Shown: positions 1 to 12,600, counted from the first letter of the stretch. The stretch: DNA of 64,000 nt from UBA3210 sp002363635 (GCA_946641515.1 CAMPBT010000004.1:1-64000); one strand, 5' to 3'. Translations and numbers: made by a program. The notes: a model not told the origin generated them from the letters alone.

Positions 1-57
1 CACACATAGATATGTTAAGTGAAATTACTGCAAAATTTGTCGTAATTTTTTATTTGT

Positions 58-103
58 CATACAAGTAACCATACAAGTAACCATACAAGTAACCATACAA
101 GTA
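58..103. repeat. 12-bp tandem repeat, 3.8 copies
   Basis: The unit CATACAAGTAAC occurs three times exactly (58-69, 70-81, 82-93) and a fourth time for 10 of 12 bases (94-103). One frame reads IQVT repeatedly and stops at 107; another frame, open from the window edge, stops inside the repeat at 66-68. It may therefore lie at the 3' end of a gene that begins before the window. The count is low enough to vary by slippage. Confidence 0.85.
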
Positions 104-391
104 GTTTGATTTTTTTAATAACTCGGGTAATAATACAATTTTGCCAAAACGAGCGAGTTTTAATGACAAAAATAGTGGCAAAAATGATGGCAAAAATCTA
201 ACGGATGATTTGACTAATAATAAAAAAGTTAGAATTGTGATACGAGGAATCGGTCATATTTTTTGCTTTTAGAGGTAAAATTATTAACCACATTATTAAC
301 CGTTTATTCTTATTTTATTAACCACGTCAAGATAATTAAATGCTTTAAAATGTGTAACAAATGTGATACAATATTTTTGGAGAGGATAGAT

Positions 392-724
392 ATGTCTAAG
401 GAAAATAAAAACGAACTGATTCACATTAGAATAGAGCCAACAGTAAAAGAAAAGGCAGAAAATATTTTTAGTAAGCTTGGAATTAATATGTCTTATGCTG
501 TATCTTTATTTTTGAATCAAGTAATACTTAAAAATGGCTTTCCTTTTAATGTGGAATTGCCCAAAGTTAATGAAACTGAATTAGAATCTTTAGCTAAAAT
601 AATTGAATCAACTGGTGGTAATGGAGTAGTGAATGAAAAAAATCAAAAAATTATTCATTTGTATTCTTTAGGCGAAATTGACTATGAGACGGCAGTTTTT
701 GCTATAAAGAGGAGTTTTATGTAA
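392..724 (+). CDS. RelB/DinJ-type antitoxin with VbhA-like tail
   Basis: This is a 110-residue protein. The start at 392 is chosen because a GGAGAGG ribosome binding site lies about 6 bases before it; the longer frame from 263 has none. Residues about 8-50 (IHIRIEPTVKEKAENIF onwards) look like the ribbon-helix-helix DNA-binding part of RelB/DinJ antitoxins. The remaining half ends in a segment with a GEIDYETAV core, which resembles the small VbhA/FicA antitoxins that block Fic toxins. The next gene, 2 bases downstream, is a Fic fragment, which fits that reading. The exact (S/T)xxxE(G/N) inhibitory motif is not clearly present. DinJ similarity is fairly safe; the VbhA resemblance is inference. 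Confidence 0.65.
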   Translation: MSKENKNELIHIRIEPTVKEKAENIFSKLGINMSYAVSLFLNQVILKNGFPFNVELPKVNETELESLAKIIESTGGNGVVNEKNQKIIHLYSLGEIDYETAVFAIKRSFM

Positions 725-726
725 TT

Positions 727-909
727 ATGAAAGATCCGTATGTATATGAAGGTACTAATGTACTAATCAATTTAGCAAATATTAAGGAACAAGATAAACT
801 TGATAATTTTGAAACGACTTTATCACGTATTGCAATCGTAGAGGTATTGAAAATTCTAAATATAGATGGGATAAGGACGATAATTAAAAAAACGGCTCAC
901 TACAAATAG
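727..909 (+). pseudogene. Fic-family toxin remnant
   Basis: The 60-residue frame begins with a typical Fic N-terminus (MKDPYVYEGTNVLINLANIK), followed by about 20 residues that still resemble the family, then ends with a short GIRTI stretch and a stop. Intact Fic proteins are about 190-300 residues and carry the HPFxxGNG catalytic motif, absent here. The GIRTI piece may be the remains of the WAGxxRT region, joined by an internal deletion. It follows the antitoxin gene with a 2-base gap, so the pair was probably a toxin-antitoxin module. AMPylation activity is not expected. Confidence 0.6.
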
Positions 910-945
910 ATTAAATTTCTAAATGTGGTGAGTCTTATTAATTGT
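893..945 (+). terminator. Terminator after Fic remnant
   Basis: GGCTCACTACA (893-903 region) can pair with TGTGGTGAGTC (about 923-933) with two G-U pairs, followed by TTATTAATTG. The T tract is imperfect, so strength is uncertain. Confidence 0.5.
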
Positions 946-952
946 ATTATTT

Positions 953-982
953 ATAAAAAACACCCTAGCTACTAACTAGGGT
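953..982 (-). terminator. Terminator of the membrane protein gene
   Basis: On the minus strand the stem ACCCTAG/CTAGGGT (7 bp, 7-base loop) is followed by GTTTTTTAT. It lies just downstream of the stop of the gene at 1010-1684. Confidence 0.8.
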
Positions 983-1009
983 AATTAAATATCGATATAA
1001 ATTGAATTA

Positions 1010-1684
1010 TTAATTGTTATTTTGATTAGTTTCTTTTTTAAACCATAATTTTCTATGCTTAAATGATCTAAATGACATAATTGCAGGAAATATAGGAGCA
1101 AGAGAACTAATAATTTCTAATACTAAAATATATCCTTTTGCTTCTAAACTTAATGAGATGATATTTACTATAGAAATAATAATTGCTAAAGCAAATACTG
1201 TATGCATAATGTAATACCAATGTTTAGTATGTTTTTTCATCCATAATGTAGAGAAGAGTAAGATAAATGTAAGAAGCGCAATTGAATCTCCAATTAAATC
1301 AAATACTTGTGCTAATTCTTCATGAGAAACTAGTAATTCTGGATATTCAATTAAGTTTGGAGTAACTATTGAGCCAATACATAATAACCAAGCATATGTA
1401 AAATTACGATTCTTTTCATTTTCCCATTCGCTTTTTTCAGCAAGTGCATCAACAAATCCAATTAAAATAACTGCAAATGTTAAAGAAATTAATTCTTTAG
1501 ATATTTCTAATTTATAACTTTCTTCTTTAGTAATAATTGCACTTATTATAATTATTAAAGCAACTGTAATATGGATAATATCAAAGATAGTAAAACCAAT
1601 CATATGATATAGAGGTGGATGGTTATCAAGCTTTTCAAGATATTCTTTTATATCATCTTTACCATTTTTATTAAAATCAATCAT
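1010..1684 (-). CDS. Multi-pass membrane protein, unknown
   Basis: The family of this 224-residue protein is not recognised. The N-terminal 20 residues are soluble and include DFNKNGKDD, which has the D-x-N-x-N-G spacing of an EF-hand/dockerin-type calcium loop, although the rest of a classical loop is imperfect. Five or six hydrophobic segments follow (about residues 29-50, 60-80, 92-108, 125-147, 155-180, 180-205). The C-terminus is basic and asparagine-rich. A good AAAGGGAG site precedes the ATG at 1684. It stands alone, facing asnA with a divergent intergenic region of 193 bp. Confidence 0.7.
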   Translation of the reverse strand: MIDFNKNGKDDIKEYLEKLDNHPPLYHMIGFTIFDIIHITVALIIIISAIITKEESYKLEISKELISLTFAVILIGFVDALAEKSEWENEKNRNFTYAWLLCIGSIVTPNLIEYPELLVSHEELAQVFDLIGDSIALLTFILLFSTLWMKKHTKHWYYIMHTVFALAIIISIVNIISLSLEAKGYILVLEIISSLAPIFPAIMSFRSFKHRKLWFKKETNQNNN

Positions 1685-1823
1685 ATGTAAATCTCCCTTT
1701 TATATATAATAATTTACCATAATTAATATGAATATGCATTTTATTATTTAAAATTGAAGATTATTGGAATAAAGCTTTTTTATACTTTTATTTTTGATTT
1801 AAAAAAATTTATATACATTTGTT

Positions 1824-1858
1824 TACTTAATATATATTAAAAGGTAAAATATTACTAT
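1824..1858 (+). promoter_or_regulatory. Candidate asnA promoter
   Basis: A TTTACT (-35) and TAAAAT (-10) separated by about 17 bases lie upstream of asnA in a very AT-rich stretch. No operator is evident. Confidence 0.4.
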
Positions 1859-1877
1859 ATTTTATGGGGGACATAAT

Positions 1878-2855
1878 ATGTATCAAAGTAAATTAAATCT
1901 TATCCAAACAGAAATTGCGATTAAAAAGATTAAAGATCATTTTGAAAATCGTTTAGCGGAAGTTCTTAAATTAAGAAGAGTTTCTGCACCTTTATTCTTA
2001 GAAAAAGGCTCAGGATTAAATGATAATTTAAATGGTACAGAAAAACCTGTTTCTTTTGAAGTTGATGGTAAGACTATGGAAATTGTTCATTCACTTGCTA
2101 AATGGAAAAGAAATGCTTTATATAGATATGGTTTTAAATCAGGAACTGGTTTATATACTGATATGAATGCGATTAGAAAAGATGAAAAGCTTGATGCAAT
2201 TCATTCTTTATATGTTGACCAATGGGACTGGGAAAAGATTATCAAAAAAGAAGATCGTAATATGAGAACTCTTAAATCAACTGTAAGAAAGATTTACGGT
2301 GTTTTAAGAGAAACTGAAATGTACATTAAAAATGAATATAACTATTTATCTCATTCTTTACCAGAAAATATTTTCTTTATTACTACTCAAGAACTTGAAG
2401 ATAAATATCCTACATTAACTCCAAAACAAAGAGAAAGAGCAATTACTAAAGAAAAGAAAGCAGTCTTCTTAATGCAAATTGGAGATACATTAAAATCAGG
2501 TATTAAACATGATGGAAGATCTTCCGATTATGATGATTGGAAGCTTAATGGAGATATTTTAGTTTATAACGAAGTTTTAGATGATTCATTTGAACTTTCT
2601 TCAATGGGTATTAGAGTTGATAGAGAGGCTTTATTATACCAATTAGAAAAAGAAGGCAATATGGATAGAGTAAATTTACCTTACCATAAGATGGTACTTG
2701 ATGAAACTTTACCTTACACAATTGGAGGAGGTATTGGTCAATCAAGAATGTGTATGTTCTTCTTAGAAAAGGCACATATTGGTGAAGTACAAGCTTCATT
2801 CTGGCCTGATGAAGAAAAAGAAAAATGCGAAAAAGAAGGCATTTTCTTATTATAA
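1878..2855 (+). CDS. asnA: Aspartate-ammonia ligase (asparagine synthetase A)
   Basis: The 325 residues match the usual AsnA length (about 330). The enzyme makes asparagine from aspartate, ammonia and ATP, releasing AMP and PPi, in the cytoplasm. It belongs to the class II aminoacyl-tRNA synthetase fold; the C-terminal GGGIGQSRM block near residue 282 is the motif 3 ATP-binding segment, and TEKPVSFEV near 53 and QWDWEK near 117 are also family-typical. A GGGGGAC site precedes the ATG. It appears monocistronic and is followed closely by a group II intron. Assignment is firm. Confidence 0.95.
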   Translation: MYQSKLNLIQTEIAIKKIKDHFENRLAEVLKLRRVSAPLFLEKGSGLNDNLNGTEKPVSFEVDGKTMEIVHSLAKWKRNALYRYGFKSGTGLYTDMNAIRKDEKLDAIHSLYVDQWDWEKIIKKEDRNMRTLKSTVRKIYGVLRETEMYIKNEYNYLSHSLPENIFFITTQELEDKYPTLTPKQRERAITKEKKAVFLMQIGDTLKSGIKHDGRSSDYDDWKLNGDILVYNEVLDDSFELSSMGIRVDREALLYQLEKEGNMDRVNLPYHKMVLDETLPYTIGGGIGQSRMCMFFLEKAHIGEVQASFWPDEEKEKCEKEGIFLL

Positions 2856-2865
2856 TAATTTATAT

Positions 2866-3579
2866 ATGCGGTTGTATTTAGGTTCTGTAAAATCTGATGG
2901 GGTCAAACTCATATAGCAGTAGGGTCAATCCTTGCTGCTATTTTTGGTATGACGGGCATGTCATATATCTACGGTGAAAGTCCGAAGGGAGGTATTTGCC
3001 AACCAACCCGATAGCAACTTGCAAAGCGTAAACCAGTAATGGAGCGTGAAAAGAAGCAATAGCGAAATCGTGGCTCAATGAACAAGAAGTTGATATTAAG
3101 GCTATCTAGATGGATAAGTTAACAATTCATAACAAAGTCCAAAAGACAAACGTAATTCTAGGTGGTAAATCAAATGGGTAAACGAGGAAAGATATATAAC
3201 TTATCCCGAGAGGTCCTATAGACGAATTAGTAGTAACAACGAACTATAGGAAGTCAGCAGAGGTCATAGTAGGTATAGCCTAATACTGAAGGACCGAACA
3301 ATTTATAAGACTACTAAAGTCTTGAAATCACTAGTAGATAATTAGAATAAATAAAGATGAGAGGTTAGGCGTATCCTAATGGGTAATCCAAAGAAGGTTT
3401 CTACTAGACAATGAAAAGAAAGAAAGGATGAAGAGGATTAGTCTTCGCCCTTGAGTATTATTTAGTTTGAAATTAAACTTATGAATTGAACCGCCCATTG
3501 CCGAACGGCACGATGTGGTGGTGTGAGAGGGGAAGAAAATTAAATATAAAAAAATATTTATTTTTCTACTCTACTCGAT
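2866..3579 (+). mobile_element. ORF-less group II intron (bacterial class B-like)
   Basis: This is a non-coding stretch with the parts of a group II ribozyme. Domain I features (GGTGAAAGTCC at 2973, then GGAGG and a conserved AAC/GCG-rich core) begin it. Near the end, 3486-3525 contains the domain V hairpin: GAACCGCC, loop GAAC, and GGTGGTGTGAGAGG, with the two-base CG bulge. Domain VI follows as a hairpin (GGAAGAAAA/TTTTTCTACT) and the 3' border CTACTCGAT near 3571-3579 is the usual end for this class. No reverse transcriptase/maturase frame exists; the domain IV region is only about 150 bases. The 5' edge is unclear: ATGCGG at 2866 resembles the GTGYG consensus with one change. Confidence 0.8.
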
Positions 3580-3611
3580 TCATGACAAAATTTATTAATT
3601 GTTAAATAATA

Positions 3612-3648
3612 ATAAAAGGAGATTTCCTCGGGAATCTCCTTTATTTTA
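3612..3648. terminator. Bidirectional terminator after giant gene
   Basis: The stem AAAGGAGATT (3615-3624) pairs with AATCTCCTTT (3633-3642) with an 8-base loop. T-rich tracts occur on both sides, so it should stop transcripts of the minus-strand giant gene and of anything leaving the intron. Confidence 0.85.
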
Positions 3649-3650
3649 TC

Positions 3651-6600
3651 TTATAAAGATGAAGTGTTGTCTTGTGTAGTAGTAGATTCTACTGTACTCC
3701 ATTTAACTATTTCACCATTATCATTGAAGAAGAAATAGTTTTCTTTTGATGATGTTGGTTCTTCTTCTGAATAGAAGTATGCTGTTAAATTTTGTTTTGC
3801 ATCAACTGACATATCTTTAGTTGCAGTAGACCATTCTGCGCTTGTGCCCATATAATAGACATCTGCTGTAATTCCGAAGAATGCATAGTTACCTAATGTA
3901 ATGTTATTTGGTAAGATAATTGTCTTGATTGAAGAAATTCCATAGAAAGTATATGGATTAATTGTTGAATTTGCATAGCTTCTTAAATCAAGTGTAGTAA
4001 TTTGCTGATATTTGCCATCTACTACGATATAGAATGATGAAGCAAATGAAGCAGGGTTTTCATTTGATTGAGTAAATGAATTCTTAATCCAATCTGTTAA
4101 TGTTCCTTCGTAATAAATGTCGTATGTATTACCATTTTTAGCGTTATTTGCGGCAAGATATACAATACCTTGGCTATTAAAGCTTGTAGATAATGTAACT
4201 GTCTTTAACGCTGTACAATTAGTAAATGCATCTTTACCAATACTTGTAATTGTACTTGGTACTTTTAATGTCGTTAGAGTTGCACAATTATAGAATGCAT
4301 AACTACTAATTGTTGTTACTGAATATTTTGATAAATCAAGTTCAGTAATACTTGTTTCATTACCATATTCATCTAAGAGAGTTATTGTTGCGCTTTCTAC
4401 ACTGAATGGATTTTCTTTAGCAGAAGTGAATTCTAATGTTAACCAATCACTGATTGTTCCTAAGTAATTAACTTTAGTAACTGAACCAAATGAACTAATT
4501 AAGCTTGTTGTTGAAGAAGAGATTGTCTTATTGATATTGACAGTAGTAATTGTTGATACTGTATCAAATGCAAGTAAGCTTACATCAGTATTTGCTCCAC
4601 TTAATGTGATTTCTTTTAATGTAGTATTAGCAAAAGCGTGATCATCAATAGTTTCTACCTTAGATAAATCAAGTGAAGTTAAATTTGTACAACCATTAAA
4701 TGCGTTATTACCAATTGTAGCAACGTTATTTAATGTGACTGAAGAAATATTCTTATTGCCATAGAAAGCGTAATCGTTAATCTTAGTTACAGTTGTAGGA
4801 ACATTTATTTCTGTTAATAATGTTTCTCCTAAGTAGAAGTTTGAAGCGTACTGCATTACGTTCTGGCTTTCAGAAGTAAATTCAATGCTTAACCAATCTT
4901 CAAGTGTACCTGCAAAATAAATGTTTTCGATTGAATTAGATTTGCTTAATTCTTTAATTAATGAAGATAGAGATGAAGAAATAGTTGTATCATCAATATA
5001 AATATTCTTAATTGATGTAACGCCTGTAAATGCATCTAGGTAGCTTGTTAATGAATTGCTTAATCTAATTGTTTCTAAGCTTGTCATATTTGCAAATGCG
5101 TTTCTACCTGCAGATTCTACTTTAGATAAATCTAATGTAGTAATTTTTGTGCAGCTTTCAAATGCATGTCCATCAATAGATGTGACTGAACCTAAAGAGA
5201 TTGATTCTAGCTTATCGTAAGAAGCAAATGCATATCCTCCAATACTTGTTGCAGTAGATAATTCTACGTTGATAACTTCGTAGTATTCATTATTTGCATC
5301 TAATGCATATAACTTACTTGCATATGAAGCAAATGCATTATCAGTAGTCCAGTCATTTGCCACATACTGGTCGATAGTACCTTTGAGATAGATAATCTTG
5401 CTATCTTTATCGCCTAATGCTGTAGAGATTAAATCGTTTCTCTTAGGGACAATATAGAATGTTGTAAGTAATGTATCGTTAGTAAATGCATTAGTCATTG
5501 TAGAGATGTGTTCTCCTAAATCAACTGTTGTTAATTGAGTGTTATTGCTGAATGCATTTTCTTTAATTGTTGTTACGTTATTTGGAATTACGAGTGTTGT
5601 TAATCCAAGTCCATCAAATGCACCTTTACCAATTGTAGTTAATGTGTCTGGAAGAGTAATTTCAGTAACTTGAGATGCTCCTCTAAATGCAAAGTCTCCA
5701 ATTGTATTAATGCTTGAACCAAGAACTAATGTAGAAATATTTGTGTCATTTTCAAATGCAGAATTACCAATTGTTAAGACACCATTACCAATAGTTACAC
5801 TAGTTAAGTTACCACATTCTGTAAATGCTTTATCTTTAATTGTAGTTACTGAATCTGGGATAACAATTTCTTTGATGTTTGAACATTCACTGAAAGCTGA
5901 TTTTCCAATTGATGTTAAATGGCTATCAAAGATGACTGATTCAAGGCTTGTACATTTACTAAATGCATTATCTCCAATTGTAATAACATCTTCACCAAAG
6001 ATAAGGCTTGATAGAGATGTGTCACCTTCAAAGACGTTATTACCAAGTGTAGTAACTGTACCTGTGAAAGTAAGTTCACTTAATAATTTGTTATTTGCAA
6101 ATGCATAATCACCAATTGTGACAACATTTGTAGTATTTACTGCTTCTAATTTAGAACAATTATAGAATGCATAATTGCCAATTTCAGTAACAGTTGTTGG
6201 TAAAGATAATGTAGTTACATTACCAAAACCTGCAAACTGATAATTACCAACACTAGATAATGTGCCTAAGTCAGAAATAGAAGTAATTTCTTTATAACCT
6301 GTTTCTGTCTTTACATATAATTTTGAAGATTCACTTCCCATCATTGGGGTAGAAGTTAATGTTGCAAAATTAATATTTGCCCAATCTTGTAATGTACCTT
6401 CGTAGTAAACATCTACTAATGCTGAGCAGTTTTCAAATGCTTGTTTACCTGATGAAGTAATAGTATTTGGAATAGTTACTTTTGCTAAATCATCGAAGTT
6501 ATAGAAGGAGTAATTCTTAATTCCTAAGAATGATGAATCAAATTGTGTGAAATCAATTTCAGTAACTTTCTTATTTTCTGTTTCTTCTACTAAATAGAAG

Positions 6601-9600
6601 TTTGTAGCGTGCCACATTGGGTTTGATTTTAATTGATCAAAATCAATGTTTGCCCACTTTTTAATTGTACCTAAGAAGTAAGTATTTGTTAATGAAGTAC
6701 ATCCTTCAAATACTTCTGTATGAGATGCTTCTAAAGAAGCAGGTAAAGTAATATTTTCTAATGTAGAGAAGTTTAAGAATGTGTAGTTATTTAATCCAAT
6801 AATTGAACCATCTACAACGACTTCTTTAACTAATTCATATGTATCCCCGTTTTTAGCGTGGAAGTTATGTGAATACGCCATTGGATCAGCATATTTATTA
6901 GCAATATCTACCTTACACCAATCAAGTGAGACTGTTCCATCATAATAGACGTCCTGTAAATTTGTACATTTATAGAAAGCGTCAGTACCTAATGCTTCAA
7001 TTTTATTTAAGTGAATTGCTTTTAATCCTTTGTAACCATAGAAAGCATATTGACCAATTGATGTGATTTCATCTGGAACAATAGCATCTGTTACTAATAA
7101 ATCAGGGAATGTTGATTCACTAGTTTCGTAAACATAGAAGTTTTTAGCGTATTGGATTGGGTTTTGAGTGCTTGAAGTATAGCTTAAGCTTAACCAATCT
7201 TTCATAGTTCCTTCAAAGTAGATATTTTCGATAGTTGGAATTGATTTAATAGAATCTGCAATTGTTAAGCTTACTTGATTTGGAATAACAACATCTTTAA
7301 TAGAAGTTGATTTATTAAATGCAAGTGAAGAGATTGTTGTTAATGATTTACCATAATCAACATAAGTTAATTTTAAGCAGTTTCCAAATGCATTAGCATC
7401 AATACTCTTAATTGAATCAGTTAAGACTAATTTTGTTAATGATGTGCCGTAGAAAGCATTTGAACCAATTGAACCAGTAACATTAGTTAAATCTACATCA
7501 GTTAAACCTTTGTAGCCGTAGAAAGCATTACTATTGATTGAAGTAATATCTGAAGGGACAACTGCTTTATTAATAAGTTCAGTTTCATTTTCTGATGTCT
7601 TTACATAGAAGTTAGGAGTGTATTGGATAAGGTTATCTTTGTAGTTTTCAAAGTTAAGAGTTAACCAATCTGTCATAGTTCCTTCGAAGTAAAGGTTAGT
7701 AATATGACCATTAATATCAGTTACTGCTGTAGCAATAGCGCTTGAAACTACATTTGGAATAGTAATGTTAGTTAATGAAGAACATCCTGCAAATGTATTT
7801 GTAGCAGAACTTGCTAAGCTTTCACCAAATTCTACTGAAGTTAATGAAGTGTTATGAGCAAATGACTTAGTACTTAATGTTGTTAATGAATTTGGTAATA
7901 CTAAATCAGTTAAAGAAGAAGCACCTGCAAATGCGCTTTCTCCAATAGTTTCTAAACCTTCATTTAATGTTAATGAAGTTAATGAAGTAGCATTAGAGAA
8001 CGCACCTTTTTCGATAGTCTTGATATTTGTTGGAATAGTAAGAGTTGTTAATGAAGTGTTGCTTGCAAATGCTGATTCAGCAATTGTAGTTAATTGTTCA
8101 TTTAATGATAATGAAGAAACTTTAGAACAGTTTGCAAATGCTGATTTACCAATTGTGCTGACGTTTGTTGGGATTTCAACTGCAGTTAAAGCTGAGCAAC
8201 CTTCGAAAGCGGATTCACCGATAGAAGTGATTGTTGAAGGTAATGATAAGCTTGTAACGCGGTTAAATCCTGCAAATTGATAATTACCAATAGTTGAAAT
8301 ATCTGAAGATAATTCAATTGATGTGACTTCTTTAAATGCATCATTAACATATTGATTAAATGTTGATGCATATGTCATTGGAGAAGATAGTTTAGAACCT
8401 TCAATAGAAATATTTGCCCAATCATCAATTGTGCCTTCGTAATTGACAGTTGTTAATGCTGTACAGTTACTAAATGCATTGTTTTTGAGTGTAGTGATTG
8501 TTTTTGGAAGAGTAATAGATGTGAGGTCTGTCTTATTTGCAAATGCATTGTCTAAAGCGACAACTTTATATTTGACTCCATCAATATCATATTCTTCGTA
8601 AAGGCTAACTTCGTTTGAACCACCTTTATAATTTGTAATAGTAAGAGTCTTATTTGTTTCATCAACTTCATAAGATAAATCTTTTTTAACAGTTTTAGTT
8701 GTAACTGTTGTAGAAGATGCTGTTTTTGCATTATCAGTTGTTGTACCATCGTTTAAATCATAATTTACAACGATTTCAACTTGATATGTAGTCATAGAAT
8801 CAATGTTCTTGAAAACTACTTCATTATCTACTGAAGATAATTCTTTGATTTCTACAGTTTTGCCTGTGTCAACGTTCTTAAGGACAGCTTGTCTTGAAGT
8901 GATAGTAATATCGCTATCAGTGATTGTGTATTTTGCAGTGATATCTGTACCAGTTGCAATAATATCATCAACAGAAACTTCAAGAGTTGGTTCATTAAGT
9001 TTTGGTGTAGTGAAATTGATTGTATCAACTTTATGACCTGCATTGTATTCTTCTACAGTTTCTCTACCATCATTTAAGCTGTATCTATAGTTAACAACAA
9101 TCTTGTATGTGTTGTCGTTTAATAAACCATCAAATCTAATTGAAGATAAACTATCCCATTTACTTATTGTTGTAACGTCTTTAACGTTTCCGTCTGTATC
9201 TAAGTGCTGTAAGTCAATAGAGTAGATTGTTGCACCTGTTCCATCATCATCTTTAACTGAAACTGCTACTTCAACATAAGTATTTGTTGTTTCTTTGCCG
9301 TCAGTAGTAATGACTTCTGTTTTTGCTTCAGGTGTACTAATAGTAACAGTTGGAGCAGTTAATGCTACTGTCTTGAAGTGTGAAGAAACGACGTTAGAAG
9401 AAGCAATGTCACCTCTACCATCATTAAGGTTATATGTATAATTTGCTACTAAATAATATTCAGTATCGTTATATAAACATGCTAATGAGAGAGAAGTTAA
9501 ATTATCTTGATCAATGTTTTGAATTGATTTACCAGTAACTTTAGTACCTACACCATTTGTAACGACGTATAAGTCGATGCTATTAATTTTGACTAATGTA

Positions 9601-12600
9601 TTATCGTCATCTAATTTAGTTAATGATGTATTAACTGTTGTCTTTGTTGTAGTAGTTGTGCCAAATGAGATAACTGGTTTATTAAGAGAAGCAGAGACTA
9701 ATTCAATTGAAGAAACGTCTCTTGAATCGATAGTGACTTTTTTATCTTTGCTACCATCGTGAAGATTGTATGTAACTTCTGCGATAATGTAATATGTTCT
9801 ACCATTTAATACATTTGTAAATGATAAGTTTGTTATATCTAAGAGGTTATCTAATGAACGGTATAAAACATCACCTTCATCATCAACGTAATATAATTTT
9901 GCACTTGTGAGTTTTGCGCCTGTATCTGTTGTGTCAGTAATTGATACACCAAAGTTAATATCTAATGTATCTGCATCTAATGTAGCAGAAGTGAATTTTG
10001 CTGTAGGTGCAGTCTTTGCTAATGTAGTGAATGTGTATGTAGCTTTTCCTTCATAAATTGTTATATCACCATTTTCATCATATGCATTGTTTAAGTTATA
10101 TGTGTAACTTACTTCAATTGTATATGTTGAGTTATTTAATGGAGCAGTATATGTTAAATTGCTTAAATTACCTTCTGAATCAAAATTGTCATTTGAGAAA
10201 GTAATGTTAGATACTTTTGCCCCGTTAGCGTTTTTAACAATAATTGATGTGATTTCTACATTTGCATCAAGAGATGTGTTCTTAATAGAGAATGTATCTG
10301 TTAAGTTTGCATTTTCTTCAACTAAACCAGAGAATTCAATAGTTGGAGTTGCAATAGCATTAGTCTTAATTGATTTTGTTTTTGATTGTCCATTACGTGT
10401 ACCAAAACCATCGTTTAAGTCATATGTGTAATTAACAACGAATTCGTATGTATTGTCATTTAATAATGAAGTTGTGCTTGTTGAAATATCGTTTGATGCA
10501 GTGAATGAAATATCTTTTGCATTTGTAGTACCTGCAATAACTTGCTGGATAGAAGTGATTGTTGCTGCAACTTTTTCTGATGTTTTTTCGTTTGATTTGA
10601 CTGAGATTGTTGCCCCAGTACCATTGTCATAAACTGCAGAAATAGTAACTGTTGGTGCTTCTAATGATACTGTTGATAAAGCTGTAGTAGAAGCAGTAGC
10701 GTGTACCCATGTTTCACCATTTTCATCATTTAAGTTATATTCATAATTAACTACTACATAGTATTCATTACCATTTACTAAAGTGAATGATAATGTCTTT
10801 TGAGTATCTGAAGTAGAGAAATCTGTTTCAGTGTTAAATGAATATGTTTGATTGTTTTTAGAGTTAGTATTTGAAATTAAATCAACGCTTGTGATTCTAT
10901 AATCTACATTATTTGGGTTAGTTAAATAAACTTCGTAATTATATGTTAATCCATCTAATTTACCTTCAGCAGTTAATGATGTTGTATTCTTAACTTCAAC
11001 TGTAGGTGATGTTAAGACTGGAGTAGTAATTGAACCACAGGAAACTGAATAAGATTTTTCACCATTTGAATCATTTAAATCATATGTACCATAGAAATCA
11101 GCATAATATGTAGTGTTATTTCTTAAGCCTGTGAATGTGACACTAACTTGTCCGTTTTCATCGACAGTAACATTTGTCTTAGTATCAACATATGTTTCTG
11201 CATCTTTTGATGTCTTGAGTCCGATAGATTTAGAAATGCCTGTGCTATCAACATCTGTGTAAGTAACAATGATTGTACCATTTAATCCAAGACCTTCATT
11301 GTTATCAAATGTGATGTTAGTAACTTTTGGTGCAACATTAACTTTAGTTGCTAAAGTATCACTTTCAATATATGCTTCGTGATATTCTCCATCGTTATAG
11401 TCAACTGAATATGTGACTTTTAGGTGGTAGTTTTGGTTGTTATATAAGCCACTTACTGATAATTCTTCGTATGATGAAGGTAAAGAAGATGCTTTAATAG
11501 TCTTTGTGACTTTTCCATCTGCAGTAATAGCTTCAACTTTTACTAATGTAATCTTACAGTTATCAGCATTGCTAATAGTACCAATACCATAATTAAATGT
11601 TGTTCCGTCACTTGCAATTGACTCATTGATTACTTCAAATGTAGCTTTTTCTTTTGCTACTGTAGTGAAGACTTTTTCAATAGTTTCAGTTACAAGTTCA
11701 TTTGAACCATCGTGTAAGTCATATGTATAAGTTAATACAATCTTATATGTATTATTGCTTAATAATTTAGAGAATGATAATGATGTTTCAGTTGGGCTAG
11801 TAATTGAACCTACTTTTACTCCATCTTTATATAAATCAATTGATGTAATCTTACCTTGAGTACTATCGTTATCAACAAGCGAAGCATTGAATGTAACGCC
11901 TTCTTTACTTGCAACAATATTGTCAAATGTTACTGTTGGAGGAGTTAAGTCGGTAGTGCCTACGAAAGCAGATTGAACGTGAGCAGTTGTTGGTGCCTTA
12001 TCGTTATTTTTATCAATTGAATATTCTACATATAAAGCATATTCATTGCTGTAATTTAAGTTATTTACTGTTAGCTCAAAATTAAGTGAATCTGATGGCC
12101 ATGAAGTAATTTTTTGAGCTGTTGAACCATCTTTATTAATTGCTTTAATGCCAGTAATAGTGACATCATTACCTTTTTCATCAATAACAACTTTGAATGT
12201 CATTGAGTTTTCTTCTTCACCTTCTTGAGCAACTTTAGTAACTGTTGCTACAGGATCTTGTTTTGCTTTAGTTGTGAATGTAACTGAAGTTGATGAAGAT
12301 GCGCGCTCACCTTTACCATCATTTAAATCGTATGTGTAATTTACGCTGATTGTATATGCGTGTTCTGATTTTAAATCTTCAAAGATTCTAGTGTCAGTAG
12401 CAGATAAAGTTTTAACAGTAGTTGAACCATCTTTTAAGACAATAGAAGTAATTGTTGGATTTGTGTTATATGAATCAGTAATTGTTGTATTGAATTCAAT
12501 TGAATCTGCACCGATAGTGACATTTTTATTTTCAACTATAATAGTTGGAGCGGATTTTCCGACTGTTGATACTTTTGAAGATTCTTCATGGTATGTGTGT

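Noticed and set aside
8020..8280. Many plus-strand open frames inside 5700-17700
   Set aside because: They are shadows of the giant minus-strand gene, caused by its repeats and low stop density. None has a ribosome binding site or recognisable product.
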